Position numbers and translations under genes: made by a program
Notes under the pieces: model-generated
Seen by the model: the letters and a program-made list of their open reading frames with translations, nothing else
Database searches by the model: none
What the model was told of the DNA's origin: nothing
Origin: Maniola hyperantus
Taxonomy: Eukaryota > Arthropoda > Insecta > Lepidoptera > Nymphalidae
Assembly: GCF_902806685.2 (NCBI RefSeq)
Contig: NC_048562.1
Location: forward strand, 2,562,200 to 2,626,199
Length of the DNA stretch: 64,000 nucleotides
Direction of reading: 5' to 3'
Shown: piece by piece, positions 22,658 to 36,500 of the stretch
Numbering within the stretch: the first letter of the stretch is position 1
How the letters are laid out: each line of letters opens with the position of its first letter

Positions 22658-22799
22658 GTAAAGATTTTTATATAAGCCTGTAAATATGATATTGCTAGGG
22701 GCGAAATTCGAATGCCATAAGTCTTCTTTGTAACATTAGTTCTCAAATTGTGAAAAACCAAATTAAATTTGAATTTCGCGGGCAGACACGGGCTTGGGC

Positions 22800-25700
22800 C
22801 TTAAAGACGAATAGATGTTCTTTTTATAAACCGAATCGTGATTTAATAAAATTCGTCTAAATGGACCATCTTCACGCAGCGCCCAAGTACGTATTTATAG
22901 CATTAATAATATTAGTAGGCAAATATTTATTTTAAGGTTAGGAAGGATGAGTCGTTAAATAAAACACAACTCCTTGCAAGTGATTCGAGAATAATAATAA
23001 AAACAATTAACATTTATTTTCTATTGTTCCTCAACTCCAGTCCCCTCTACTTAGGTACAATGTTTGTTATGAATCCACAAATCAACAAAGCTAACGTAAG
23101 CACACGTTGACCGAAAAACCATTCAGCTGCCTCTTTTTACATCCAAACTTTTTTTATAACAAAACTTTTTATTTTACACAAAAACTTTTTTCAGTAAAAA
23201 ACTTTTTATTAATCAACACACAAAAAAAATCGGGGAGTACCTAATACATCATTTTCGATCAACATGCACGTACAAAATATCCACTTTTCTTTCAATATAA
23301 TCTGTTATATTTTTACATAGATATATGATTTCTTTTTTATATTTTGTTACTCTTTTTTTTGTAATATGTTCAGTTAATGTGTAAAAATACTCAATATTTA
23401 ATAACAAATGAATATTTTTTCATTAAATATAAAATAATTATCTCATAGAAAACAAGAGGTACAAAATTTTACTATTTATTTATAATTGAGAACCCTTGTT
23501 TTTTTGTGTTGTGGGCTCTTTTTGTATATAATAGAAGCTCTTTATTTAAATAATTATTGAGAAATAATATAATAATTGAACCAATGTAAAAAATCCGTTT
23601 TTATACAGGGCTTTGGGTAAATTACTGTAATCTACTAATTTAAAGAGTTACAGTCTTATATAGCATGGGGGCGCCAGGGTATTGATGATGTAGCTGCAAA
23701 CACGGAAGCTACATAGGCTAGGGCCGCCTCTGGTAGTTACAGGTGTAGCTACAATTTGGAATAGTAGTGGTGATATAAATATTACCCAAAACCTTGTACA
23801 AAACCACGCAAACTTGTTGACCCATTATTCCCGCATGTATCAATCTTGCGCTTTTCCAAAATATTTTTCCAAACATCATACGCTATAGTTTTGTGTCCAA
23901 ATCTATAATAATATTGTTTTAGTGAAAATTTAGCAAAACATAGTACAAAAGTTTTAGAAATACCTACTAAACTACCCAGCAATTAAAACTTTACCCTAAA
24001 TTCGCATAACCCGAGAATTTTTCAAATACTCAGGATCCATTTCTTTAATATTAATTTCTGATGTATACAATTTTCAATGATGTTACTGATGGTGCAAAAA
24101 CATTCAAAAAATTCCCGGCATACGAGAGCACTAATTCTATATATCTATCACGAAAACTCTTTCATGCGAAAGAGATAACCTGATATCCCTTATCCGTTTC
24201 TGCACCAATCACAAAGTCTACATTTTAAGAAGTATAGAATGGACACGATTTTAATTAGTAATTGGTTTTTCATTTTTACTAAAAGAGGCATTCAATAGAT
24301 TTTTGGAATTTCAAAATAAATTCGAGGTTTTAGCCTGCTCACAAATAATGCGATCTTGAATAATAAAATTAGGTGCGTTTATGATTTTTTGAAAGAAAAA
24401 AACATTTTTTTTGCTAATTAAGTATAAGTAATTTTAAAACAACACCTAAGTAATTGAGATTAGAAAGACTATTACAATTAATCATTATTTTTTAGTTATA
24501 ATTAATTACATATTAAACAAAAATCCAAAAAATTCCTACTTAGTATCAATAAAGTGATTTTACTAATTAAGGTACCTAAGATTTCGTACTTTCCTTGTTA
24601 CAATTCAGTCGAATATTTGTAGCAGGCTTAAAATTAGACGGTTATATTTTTACGTTTAGGCAAAAGCGGTTTCTTTACCGAATTCAGTCTTAGTGCTCTA
24701 AAACTTTGTCGTGCTTTGTACAAAGAGGAATGTCCTTTTTTATAATAATTAATAATAATAATGTTCATTTTCCCTGATATGCAAACATTTTATCGACAAA
24801 GCCGAAACATAATAATATATTCCAAAAAGAACACTTTTGTCTTAGATTAAGAAGACTTAGATAGATATTCTGAGTCATTTTTTGTCCAATCCTATTTGTA
24901 TGATTAATACTGTACCTACCTAATTTTCAACTGTCTCACAAATTACCTTAAATTAATGTCGGGATATTTTCTCATTTCTATGTTTTTTTGCACTGGCAGC
25001 ATTATTTATGCAAAGGTGGCATAATGTACAGAACACTGCGAAGTCAAATCAGTTGGAATAATTATTATCTATCTAAGTTTTATTAATTTATGACTTTTTG
25101 TATTGAAAAGTACAGACATTTCTCATTTGTTAGCAAAATAATTACTAACTTATCAAATGACGTGCTTCTTCTAAATATAATATGTGAAATGAAAATTGTT
25201 ATGATTTTATAACAATTCGATATTATTTTGTGTTTATAGTAATGAAAGGAATTTTCTCAACAGTTTTTATCAAGAACAATAGTATTTAAAAAGAAACTGG
25301 AAACATCATTCATATAATATAACAGCATGTATTTTTTCAAATAATATTTTGAACCACCCGTATATTTTTATTATTCTCTATATATTCTCACTATGTATGT
25401 ATGCATGATTAATAACTATTTTATTTATTATCTTTAAACGGAAATTGTGTGTGAATATTGTTTTTTTTTGTAATATTTTAAATTTAAAATATAAATCATA
25501 AAAAGAGATATATAATTTATAAATACTTACTTAAAACTATGGAACGAAAAATAAAAAATAAAACAAAAACAATAGACAATAACAGATTGCTTTATTTAAC
25601 AAAAAATATATAATATATAGAAAGATAAAAAACAACATTTTTCACATGACTTCTCAAGATTGTCGTCTATCGACCCATGGTGGAAAATTTGTTTTTCTTT

Positions 25701-27437
25701 TTATTTAATAGAATGTAAAATTAAAAATAACCCATCGAACCTTATGATATTTAATATAAAATACATACGATTAATAGCTATTTACAAAATACGAGTTAAG
25801 ATTTATACGTTTTAACATTAATATAATCCAGTCTATAATAAAGGCTATCCGACGAAACTTAGCATATTGTTAGAAAATTGATGTTTATTAATAAATCTAA
25901 GTAAAGTAGCAGGCAATTTAAATTTTTAGAAAAAAAGAACAAAGAATGTAAGAAATACGTATATCCGCGTAAAGCTATAAACAAATTATAAAATATACAT
26001 TATGTATACTTAAAAAAGTGTACTTCGATACTTAAACAAAAATTATTATGCAATTTTATTATGTCACACATTAGCAAATAAATTCAAATAATGGCACTCA
26101 ATCGTAGAAGTGCAAAAAAAATGAGATCAAATTTCAATTACAGAAGAAAGTAAATTGCCTGCTATTGTAAACAGTTCAAAATGTACTTTGAAATTTTACT
26201 TTAATACAATCAAATCTCATTATTACGTGTTTTGTATAAAAACACTAAACAATAACTACAAACTCATAAACAGTTTCTATATTTAAATTAATCAGAATAT
26301 TTAATCATTTAATAAAAATAATATAAAAAAGGCAAAAAGTATAAAGTTATGTTTAAACATTAAAAACAAAATAAAAAGGTGAAAACAGATAAAAAAGTCG
26401 TAAAAAGTCTCATCATAAAATGAAGTTCTAAATCAAAAACATTTATTGTAAAGCTGTAATAAAATTAACAGTCGGTAATAACAAGATTTGATCATTAATA
26501 CTAAAAATGTTCTTTTGCGAATTTGTTCAACAATTATAATGATTATTACGTTACAATGCAACTTATTATTATTTAAATTACGTTACTTACGTTTGATGTT
26601 CGACTATTTTGTTTCATTAAAAAAGCTAACAAAATATTACAAAATAATGGGCAGTATCAAGTATCCTATATTACAACATAATCGACATTCTACATCGAAA
26701 AAAACATCAATATTAATAATCATTTGAAATAAATAACAAGTTACAATTCTCTTTAAAAAAAACTGTTAAAATAATTATAAAAAGACCTATTTTAATTAAA
26801 TGTTTCGCTTACAAAACAAACTGTTGTGTGGTCACGCTACACCTTTATAACTTTTTTTATTTATTTCTTAATAAAAACTCTATTTCTATTATTATATCTT
26901 TATATAATAATCATTATTATTTCTTCCTCAATGTTAGATACACTTTATGATAATTAATATTATAAAGATCATACAAATATTACACCGTAATAAATAATTA
27001 AGAAAGTATAATAATTACAATGTAATAATATGTATGAGAAAGTCGGTTTTACGCATTCCCATTACTCTACATTTAAATGTAAAGTGATCAATATATCGCC
27101 AACCGTTCTGACAATAAATGTAAAACTGAAGACGCCTATCCGTACTTAGACTCGAATTAAATAAACATTTAAATATTAATATTGTACGTACGTACGAATA
27201 CATAAATATCATTATAACAGTCTCAAAGTACATACATACAATTATAAATAGGTTAACAAACTGATAGACGTCTTCAGTGGTACAGACACGGGGGGGATTA
27301 AATATGAAATGTTTAGCTGTCTAGTCTTTAGAAGTAACACGGCCTCACTCGCCAACGTCCCGTTTTCATAGGCAAAAATGAGATCTAGTCGCAACGCAAA
27401 GAAATATATATCCGTCGGGGGAAATACAGTTCTCCGT
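22800..27437. other. Repeat-poor AT-rich block, likely HR3 3' UTR and intergenic
   Basis: No Helitron-like, SINE, MITE or LINE copy is visible, unlike nearly every other 4-kb piece of the window. Runs of A/T dominate. A more mixed-composition patch at 23,660-23,760 is unexplained. HR3 transcripts would run leftwards into this block. Confidence 0.5.
25591..25596 (-). terminator. Candidate HR3 polyadenylation signal
   Basis: AATAAA on the minus strand, followed by G and a T/GT-rich tract, about 1.84 kb after the HR3 stop. Other AATAAA hexamers occur in this AT-rich block, so this is only the most plausible of several. Confidence 0.3.
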
Positions 27438-27564
27438 TTATCCGTGTAATGTATAGTCTACACTGTCTAGAGAGAAGAGCTCTTTGTACAGCGCTGGAAA
27501 TATGTGGTGGGGATGAGCCGCCTTGAACCGGCACAGCGCCTCCAAATGCAGCAAAGACAGTTCT
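27438..27564 (-). CDS. HR3: HR3 exon K: AF-2 helix and stop
   Basis: 127 nt encoding [20 protein letters not shown] and the AF-2 coactivator-binding helix ([11 protein letters not shown]), ending VDYTLHG and TAA. The acceptor is CTCGCAG. Confidence 0.95.
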
Positions 27565-30500
27565 CTGCGAGCAAAGAAATTATATGAACTTAATTTAAAT
27601 AATATATAATTCTTTAGTTTTGAACTACTATGAGTTACGAGAAAGTCAGATTCTGGATAAGTATTTGGAGCAATATTAAACTTCATGATATTTTAACTAA
27701 TTAAGATTAAATTTAAAAACTCCATAAAACAATAATTGCACAGATTTTATGATTAGTTTTAAATGTAAAAATAATAATAAAATACATCATTCAGTTTCAT
27801 TAAGTCATTTTAAATAAAATATAAATATATTAATAATAATTATTATTATTATATTATTTATCAGCAAATAATTTAATATCAGTGTCGATTTTAAGTAAAT
27901 TTTAGAGTATTTGTATCTTTTTCTAACTTATTTGGTATTTTAGTTTATAAATGTTAAACTCAGTCCCGAATTAAGCGAGTCAATAAGGTCCCAGTGTTAG
28001 GTGAAGAAGGATAAAACTAAAATTTTAAGTTACTTTAATATTTGTTTTGCATTCTATTTTAAAAATGACAAAAAAGAGATATAAAGATACTCTTAATTTA
28101 GTTAAGAGAAAAATATTGCCGTTTTAGTAACAACACAAGGTGGTTTACCTGAAGGTGGGTATCTTAGCAAGCAGCGTATCTAGCACTGTGACGTCGCCTT
28201 TGAGCGGCGCGTGGTTGGTCTCGATCTCATGACGCATCGCTGCCATGGACATGTTGAACAGGCACTGGATCTCGGGGTTGCCGCGGACACCGTGCCGTTC
28301 TGGGAATAAATGTAAAATATATGTAATTTTTTTAGGTATTTATTAATTGTTTTGCTATTTTGTAATACAAGTAATCTAAATTTATAAAGAAGATCAATGT
28401 ACAGCTTAAGCTGCTAATCTGGTTCCTTCCGCGCGAAGTCGGAACGGATAAGCATATTTTCAATATGCAATGGTTTCGATTCGGAAATCACAGTTTTAAA
28501 ACTAGCTGAAGTACCTGATAGAAAGCTTTTCGGCACGGACATTGACTTTCTTACACAAGTTATTATCTTTTTCTTTTTAATTTTTTATACTGCGACAAAG
28601 TCTAACTTTTTCTACTTTACAGCTAGAATAAGTACCTAGTTCAAAGTGTTAAAAAATATAACTGACTGATTGCTATCAACGTACAGCTGAAACGACGGGT
28701 CTAGAAACTTCAGATTGTGCTTTTATGTTCTCTCTATAACGTAGATCCCTTACGAAACCTCTTACGGTTTCTATATTAAACATCTAAGAAGAGGGCCTAT
28801 AGGCCAGCGTTAAGCTACCCACCAGGCCACAACAACACGAGACTCTGATACAGCGCGAGCTCGGTCTCCGTGAGCTTGAGCCGCGCGATCGTCTTCGCCG
28901 CGTCGAAGATTCCCGTCACCAGCGTTATGTCGCGCGGGTCACTGGAAACAAGAACAAACAAATATAAACTTCAAACTTTTTTTACTAAAAAACTACAAAA
29001 TAATGTGTTTATAAGAAGTAACCTTTACACCTGTTTTTCACGTCTCGAGTACTTTGGGCGTTTAGATATCGGTTCATTTAGAAGAACGCAACCACACCTG
29101 GTCCTCAGGCTTTCACAACTGGCCCCAAAAACGGTTCGTTTAAAAAGGTAATTAAAAAAAATGTGGTCAAAAAGAATAACTACTAGATACAAAAACTATT
29201 TGGTAGTTGTATAATGTAATATGTATGTCTTCCGTTAAATAAATAAAATCTTTTTATTCGAAGTTACTAGGACTCAATTTGTTAGTAGACCGACTCACTT
29301 AAAAACTAATGTTTGTAACTAGAACTACTACTATATTTGTGGCAAAAAGACAGTTTTTTTTAATTACAAGTGTTTTACAAGTGTTTTTTTAATTACAATC
29401 ACCAACATTTGAACAAAGTATTTAATAACCATTGGATAAAATTAACGTTGATTTGATTTAGTATATCTGACCATATATGTTACTGTTAGCTATTTTAAAT
29501 GTAAATATCTGTGATTAAATGTAACTTACCGCGCGTGGACGCACTCTCGTATTGGCAGAACGACATCTCCGTATAGAACTTGTTCACGATTGACGTCGAT
29601 CAGTCGCGAAAGACGCACTATGGCTAGCTCAAATGAACCTGGTAAAAAAAACATGGATTAGAATATTTTATACCGGAAACAATTGAGACAGTTTTAGTGC
29701 AACGTTCGATAAAAATTTTATAGATGCCGCTTAAATACTAACACCGCTAAAAACGTAAATTAATACCTATATCTATATGATATATGCTTTAGGTCAAGTC
29801 AATCCTTACGTTTTGTTCCCCGATGCAAAATTAATTAAGTAATTACTTTTATTATAGTTCACAGATTTTGTGGCGAAGAAACATAAGGAAAACTGCAGTG
29901 CACGCTAGCTGTTACTCTTCATCTATATCATTGATTGACACGACCTAAACATAGATTATATAGATATAAGTATTATTTTTCGTTTTTAGTGGTGTTAGTA
30001 TTTAAACGCCATCTATGAAAAGTCTTTCAAATTGATTTGTGTAAAATCTGACAATTTTGTTAAGAGTGAATTAAAGATAATGAATTAAAGAGACCAGAAA
30101 GAGACACTCGATTATTCCGATGACATAAATATATTTGCTAGGACTAAAAAATCGGTCAGGGGCGAGTCAGACCCAAACACGAATGGTTCCGCACTATCGT
30201 ACAAGAAATAACACTTTTTAATATATAGATAGACATATTAATTTTTATAGTAGCTATTTTGAAATTTTTATTATTTTCTATTATATATATATATATATTC
30301 TATATACTATTTCACATTTTGTGAAAATTTAAACTCTGTACCTACTACGGTTCACGAGATACAGCCCGCTGACAGACAGAAGGACGGACAGGCAGCGGAG
30401 GCTTAGTAATAGGGTCCTGTTGACACCCTTCGGGTACGGAACCCTAAAAAGTTAGACTGGAATGATATCACCTTGCTTTCATACTACGATGTTCTCAAGT

Positions 30501-33500
30501 CTCAACTTGATTACTGAAAAAAATGAAGCCTGCCATTGGAGCCAATGTGGTAGTTCTATTTCTCTTTCTTCTCCACATAGTATAAAATAAAGTCGCTTCC
30601 CGCTGTCTGTATGTATGAACGCGTAGATCTTTTAAACTACGCAACGGATTTTAATGCGGTTTTCACCAATAGATAGAGTGATTCAAGAGGAAGGTTTATA
30701 GCTATAGTTTAATATTGGTTTGTGTTAATTTGTTGAAATATGACGATATTTGTACAAAATGTTGAAAGAAATCAAGCTTCCATCGAAAATTAACAAATAT
30801 TATAAGAAAAAACCGGCCAAGTGCGAGTCAGGCTCGCGCAATGAGGGTTCCATACTCCAGTCGTATTTTTTCGACATTTTGCACGATAATTCAAAAACTA
30901 TGATGCATAAAAATAAATAAAAATCTAGATAATATAATAGTTTTAGAATGTACAGGTGAAGACCTTTCATATGATACCCCACTTGATATAGTCACTCACT
31001 TCGAAAGTTGAAAATACTAATTATTAGTTCATGACCACAATTTAATTTTTTTTGTGTGATCTAACCCTAAATTCACGGTTTTCAGATTTTTCCCCAAATG
31101 TCAGCTATAAGATACCTACCTGCCAAATTTCATGATTCTAGGTCAACGAGAAGTACCCTGTAGGTTTCTTGACAGACAGACAGACAGACAGACAGGCAAC
31201 AAAGTGATCCTATAAGGGTTCCGTTTTTCCTTTTGAGGTACGAAACCCTAAAAATATGATAAACTCAAAAACTACTCAACTGATTTTAAAAATTCTTTCA
31301 CCTACAGAAAGCTACATTATTAACAAGTACTGACACCACATTAGTATCTACATTGCACCCATGCAAAGCCGGGGCGGGTCGCTAGTAAATAATAAAAGGC
31401 CTTGACCTAGCAATGGAAAGGTACTCACCAGATTTGAGCAGCAGGATCTGATCATCCTGGCTCAGCTTCATGAAGCCGGGGATGAGTTTGGCAAACTCTA
31501 TGATATTCTGTATCATAGCGGTCAGTTTGTCCGCGCAATCCAGCCACATCTCCTCGTACGTCATTGAGTTGTAGAATAGAAGCCTAGAATAGAAACACAG
31601 ACTGATTAGCCGGATGTGTATGAAACCTACTTTAATAATAATTTAGCGTTTAAACTACCATGAGTGATTTCCATTATAAATACTATCTGTCCCGGCTTAC
31701 TCACGTGTGTAGTCGACGTTAGCCCGACTAGTTTCGAACCCATCCGGGGTCCGAAACCCGGGGCGGGGGGTTGAAAAAGGACTCCGGATGGGTTCGAAAC
31801 TAGTCGGGCTAACGTCGACTACACACGTGAGTAAGCCGGGACAGATAGTATTTAATAATAATAATAATCATCTTTATTTCAGATATTACATCCATTTTGT
31901 TAGTAATAAAATTAATTGCTAATGACTATGTTAGTAAGTAGGCTCTTTTATGAACCATTTTATTTGTCTATGAATCTACCACCTATGAGACACTGGGAGT
32001 GCATGTGCAAACCAACCCAGTGTCTCATAAATGGATTATCTAGTTTTTCACTTTACTACTAGTATAATGTTTTTTCGTAGAAAACCTTCAATGATTTAAA
32101 ACACAAAATGTCAATGAGCTCGGTGGCTATCATTCAGTGTTAGACACTGAGTTAGCAAATCAGTGGGCAGATATGATGATAAAATGCAATGCAGTTGACA
32201 ATGGAAGCATGGCAACATGCAAAAGATATGGTAGGTTAATAAACCCGTACCTCAAGACCTTATTGGTTATACCTTACATGAGTAATATTTTTATTTTTTT
32301 TCGACAAAATGAGTAAAGTAAAGTAAAATATGCTTTATTGTACACCAAAACAAAAACAATAGACATATAACAAATACAGCATGTACAATAGGCGGCCTTA
32401 TCGCTAAAATAGCGATCTCTTCCAGGCAACCTTAGGGTAGAGGATATTATAAAAATTAAAGAAAGCGGAAGGGGTGTACTAATTAAATAAAGTAAATACA
32501 CATAATATACGTATGTATATTATGTGTATATATATATATGTAAATAAGAGAGGAATAGACGACAGATAAGTGGAATAAAAGTAAAAATAAATAAACACAT
32601 CAAATGGAGGATAAATAAAATAGCTTCAATTAATTAATTAGAGTAGTGAATAATGTACACCATACTTTTAGACCAAAGCACTAGATAAAAGACTGGTGTT
32701 TGCAGTTTGCAGCCCAAATAGACCGTAGTCTGTGCTAGGGCTGACAAAGGTCATCGACCTCACACGATTTATAATTTTTTTAGGTAGGTACCCGCTTATT
32801 ATGTGTTAGCTAACCTTTCATACAAAACATTTATACAACACATTCATACAAACCTATATATTTTTATTTAATTTTAAATTCACATCTAGTGTACCTACTT
32901 TCTTCTTTTAATAAAAAGAATTAAATTTATGGTCATAAATTAAAATAAATAAATAAATTTTAATATGTAGATGTTAATATTAATTGTTATTTGGTTTGTT
33001 ATATTTGAATCCTAAATTGCTTAAAGGCAAGACCACAGTATTCAACCAGACCATACGACGTAATTCAGAAATTGTAAATTTCCTAACTAACACATTATTG
33101 AATCCTGGACCTCTCACAATGAGGTCGTAAAGAAAGTTTAATATATTCCTATATAAAGTATTAATATATTATTTAAGTATTAAATATTCGTGACTTAGGC
33201 AAGTGAGTAATAGGTAAGTACATATGCAATTTAGTAAGGTTTTACTTACTTAGGCAAATCCTGGGGTTTCCTGAACATCTCATGTATGAACTCCAGCTTT
33301 GGATTTGTATTTGCATGTGCTTCGGCAAGACTCTTCACCAGCACCTTACTGATGTCTCCCTCCGCTGTAAAACATAGAATAGAATAGAATTTATTTGCTG
33401 AAGTACCTACATAGGATGTTTACAATAAATTATAACTAAGTATAAGCTATATTCATATTCTACTACATCATATCTAGCATGCAAATATTCAATACTCAAC

Positions 33501-36500
33501 AGGAAATCTACACATATAATCCTGCTGAGATTTAAATTTGTAGATACATGATAAATTATTGTTATTATTATTATTTTTAGAAAAGAAGTGCTCATAAATA
33601 TCATTCAAAAACATAAATGTCTCTTAATTAGATGTCAACATAATATGTTGAAATTATTTATTACTATAACTTAAAAATTCGGAGATCGATTAAAATAATT
33701 TATCACACAGCCAAGATTTTTTAAAAGATGATTATACCATTTACAGTCAAATGTAAAATAAAATTTCTGCCGTAAAATAAAAAGCGGTTCTATAATTAAT
33801 AACAAAAAAATCTTATAATGTAAGGCTTGATTTATAATAATACGTAGGTACAACTCTAGCATAAAGTAATTTTCTACAACTATCATTATTCATTACAAAG
33901 GCTTAACAATAAAAATCCGAAAAAATAACACAAATAATTATACAATAAAAATACTACTAGGTAGTAGCACGCGACAGGTCGACATGGCAATCGGGGAGGG
34001 AACACCCCGCGCTAACCCGGTAGCGTCCCCCCACCTCATACCCCGATTGCCATCTCAACTAGGTGCCTATGTCGCGTTCTATGTAACATATTATGTGAAA
34101 ACTTTCAATCAATAATATTTACATTATAGATCGAAGGTCGAAGGGCATTAAATAGATACATTCTTATCTAGCTTAACAAAAAATACAATCAAAATAAAGT
34201 TAAACAATAAATTTGGAAAAAAAATTTTTTAACCTGAGTTACCTATATAGTAAAAACTACGGTTTAAACCCTAGTTTTTTTAAGAATATTAGCCATGCTA
34301 ATTAGGACTCCCTAGGATATTCCCCTTTAACCTCCAACTAAGCGTAAAGCTTGTGCTAGGAGTACTTAGGTACGACAATAGTGCAACGGGTGTGGTTTGA
34401 ACCGCCAACCTTTCGGAATTCAGTCCGCTCCTCATCCAATGAGCTATTGAGGCTCAATTTTAGAAGGATTTTTCAAAAATCAACGCTATAAATCAAAGAT
34501 TTTAGGTTGACTTAACCAAAATAAGAAGAACCTTTTTATTAAGGCTTAATCTAAACTGGTCTTGCCTGTGGTGTTAAATAAAGTATAGCCCGTACAAAAC
34601 GACTCCTCACGCGCCATTTTATTACTATGGGTCAACTGTCATAAGTATCAAAAGTACGGTTCACTTTTGAAATAAGTAGGTCGATTTCGTAAAACCTGCT
34701 CAATCATTATTACAATCTCATGTGTTGTGATTGGCTGAATTTGTGCGATTCTTGTTGCAGCAATGCACTGTAGCCAATAGTGAGCGAGTGTCAACCAATC
34801 AGAAGTGATTACTATCGTGACATTGTAGCTGTCATTCTACCGCAATCGAGGCCCTAAAACCGTACTTTTAACATGAAATTTGACACAAAAAGTTAAAATG
34901 GCGCGTGAGGAGTTATATTTTACGCGTTGTAGGTATAAATCTTTTAAAATGTCATAAGTCATAAATAACCGTCACATCAGTATTTTGTGACTTCTCGCGG
35001 GCAAAATTTGTTTACGCATAAAAGTGAAAATGCGTGCGAATACAATAAGGTTTGCAATATGGATCCATTAACTGTGTTATTATTTGGGACATGTATTGCA
35101 GCTTGCTGGCGTGAGTTTTTATTTATATTCTACCATCAACATCTACATGACAAAGGAAACAAAATCATTAGAATCATCGATTTAATGTCGATCTATAAAT
35201 TAGTTTCACCTACATTGGTTGCCAGTGATGACATATTATGGATCAGAGACATGGTCGCTAACTATGGGTCTCATAAGAAAGCTCAGAGTCACTCAGCGGG
35301 CGATGGATCTCTACGTGATCAAATCAGAAATGAGATCCGTAGGAGAACTAGAGTAACCGACATAGCTCAACGGATTGCGAAGCTGAAGTGGCAATGGGCA
35401 GGGATAGACGTTGGGATCCCAAGGTGCTGGAATGGACACCTCGCACCAGAAGACGCAGTGTTGGAAGACCCCCACTAGGTGGACGGACGAAATCAGACGA
35501 GTCGCAGTGAGCCGCTGGATTAAGGCGGCGCAAGAACGTGGCGTGTGGAAGTTCCTAAAAGAGACCTATGTCTCTATGTAGATTAGCCATCTCTATGAAG
35601 ATTTTGAGTGCAAATATCAAGAGTTTTTTTATAATTTATAACGTTTCAGCCTGTTTTCTGCCGTGCTGCCTAGCCTTTCCGATTGTACCATTTCCATTAA
35701 TTATCGTGGAACCTAGAAAACCTCCGAGCAAAGGGAGGGATGAGCGAGATGTTAACAATGGTGCCACTACGCAAGATCAATATTCTGGTGCCAACATAAA
35801 AGTAAGTAGGTAAGTGTATGGACTATAAAGCGAACTACAGTGCGACAAGGCTATCTTGGCGAGTGGCGAAAATCAAACTAACGTTGCCGTCAAGTGTCCC
35901 CTTTGTTCTTGTTTAAATATTCTCTAAGCCTTTGTTCTCCAACAGCGCCCCCCTGTCAATGTCATTCAAGTGCCAAGAGAGCATTGTCGCACTGTAAAGC
36001 GGGCTACGATTCACATGAGTTTAGGTCGGGTTTAGGAGTTAGGGTATGAGGCTTTGGCCGTGGCTAGTTGCCACCCTACCGGCAAAGTGAAAAAGGGATG
36101 ATAAAAGCTTCAAGGTCGCGTCACCGACATCCTAATTTTATTAGGATTTAATTTTATAAGGGGACCGCGTGACAATTAACAAGATGGCGGCGTTAGTTCC
36201 AATTTTTACCACGCGCCAAAAGAGCCTTGTCGCACTGTATAGTAATTTTATTTCCAGGTAAATTCCAAGCTTTACTATGTTTGTGTCACAAGGAGCGGTG
36301 TGGTTTTGAAAAAGAAATAATATTACCACACCAACGTCTTGTAATTATGCAGCTGTGTTTTTTTTTGTTATGTTAAAATTATTTTAAGTTATTCTACACT
36401 ATTTGTAATTGTACTCTAATATAAAGTGAATTAAAATAATAAAACAAATTCTACAAGAGCGAAATAAGATGGTTCATTGATCAAATAAAATTGGGACCGA

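Noticed and set aside
33181..33249. A degraded copy of HR3 exon F like those of exons A-D
   Set aside because: Only an 8-9 bp match (CTTAGGCAA) was seen, which is too short to support.
34987..35478. 163-codon continuous ORF on the plus strand
   Set aside because: It runs from exon 1 of the small gene through its intron donor into a LINE fragment. The two halves belong to different things.
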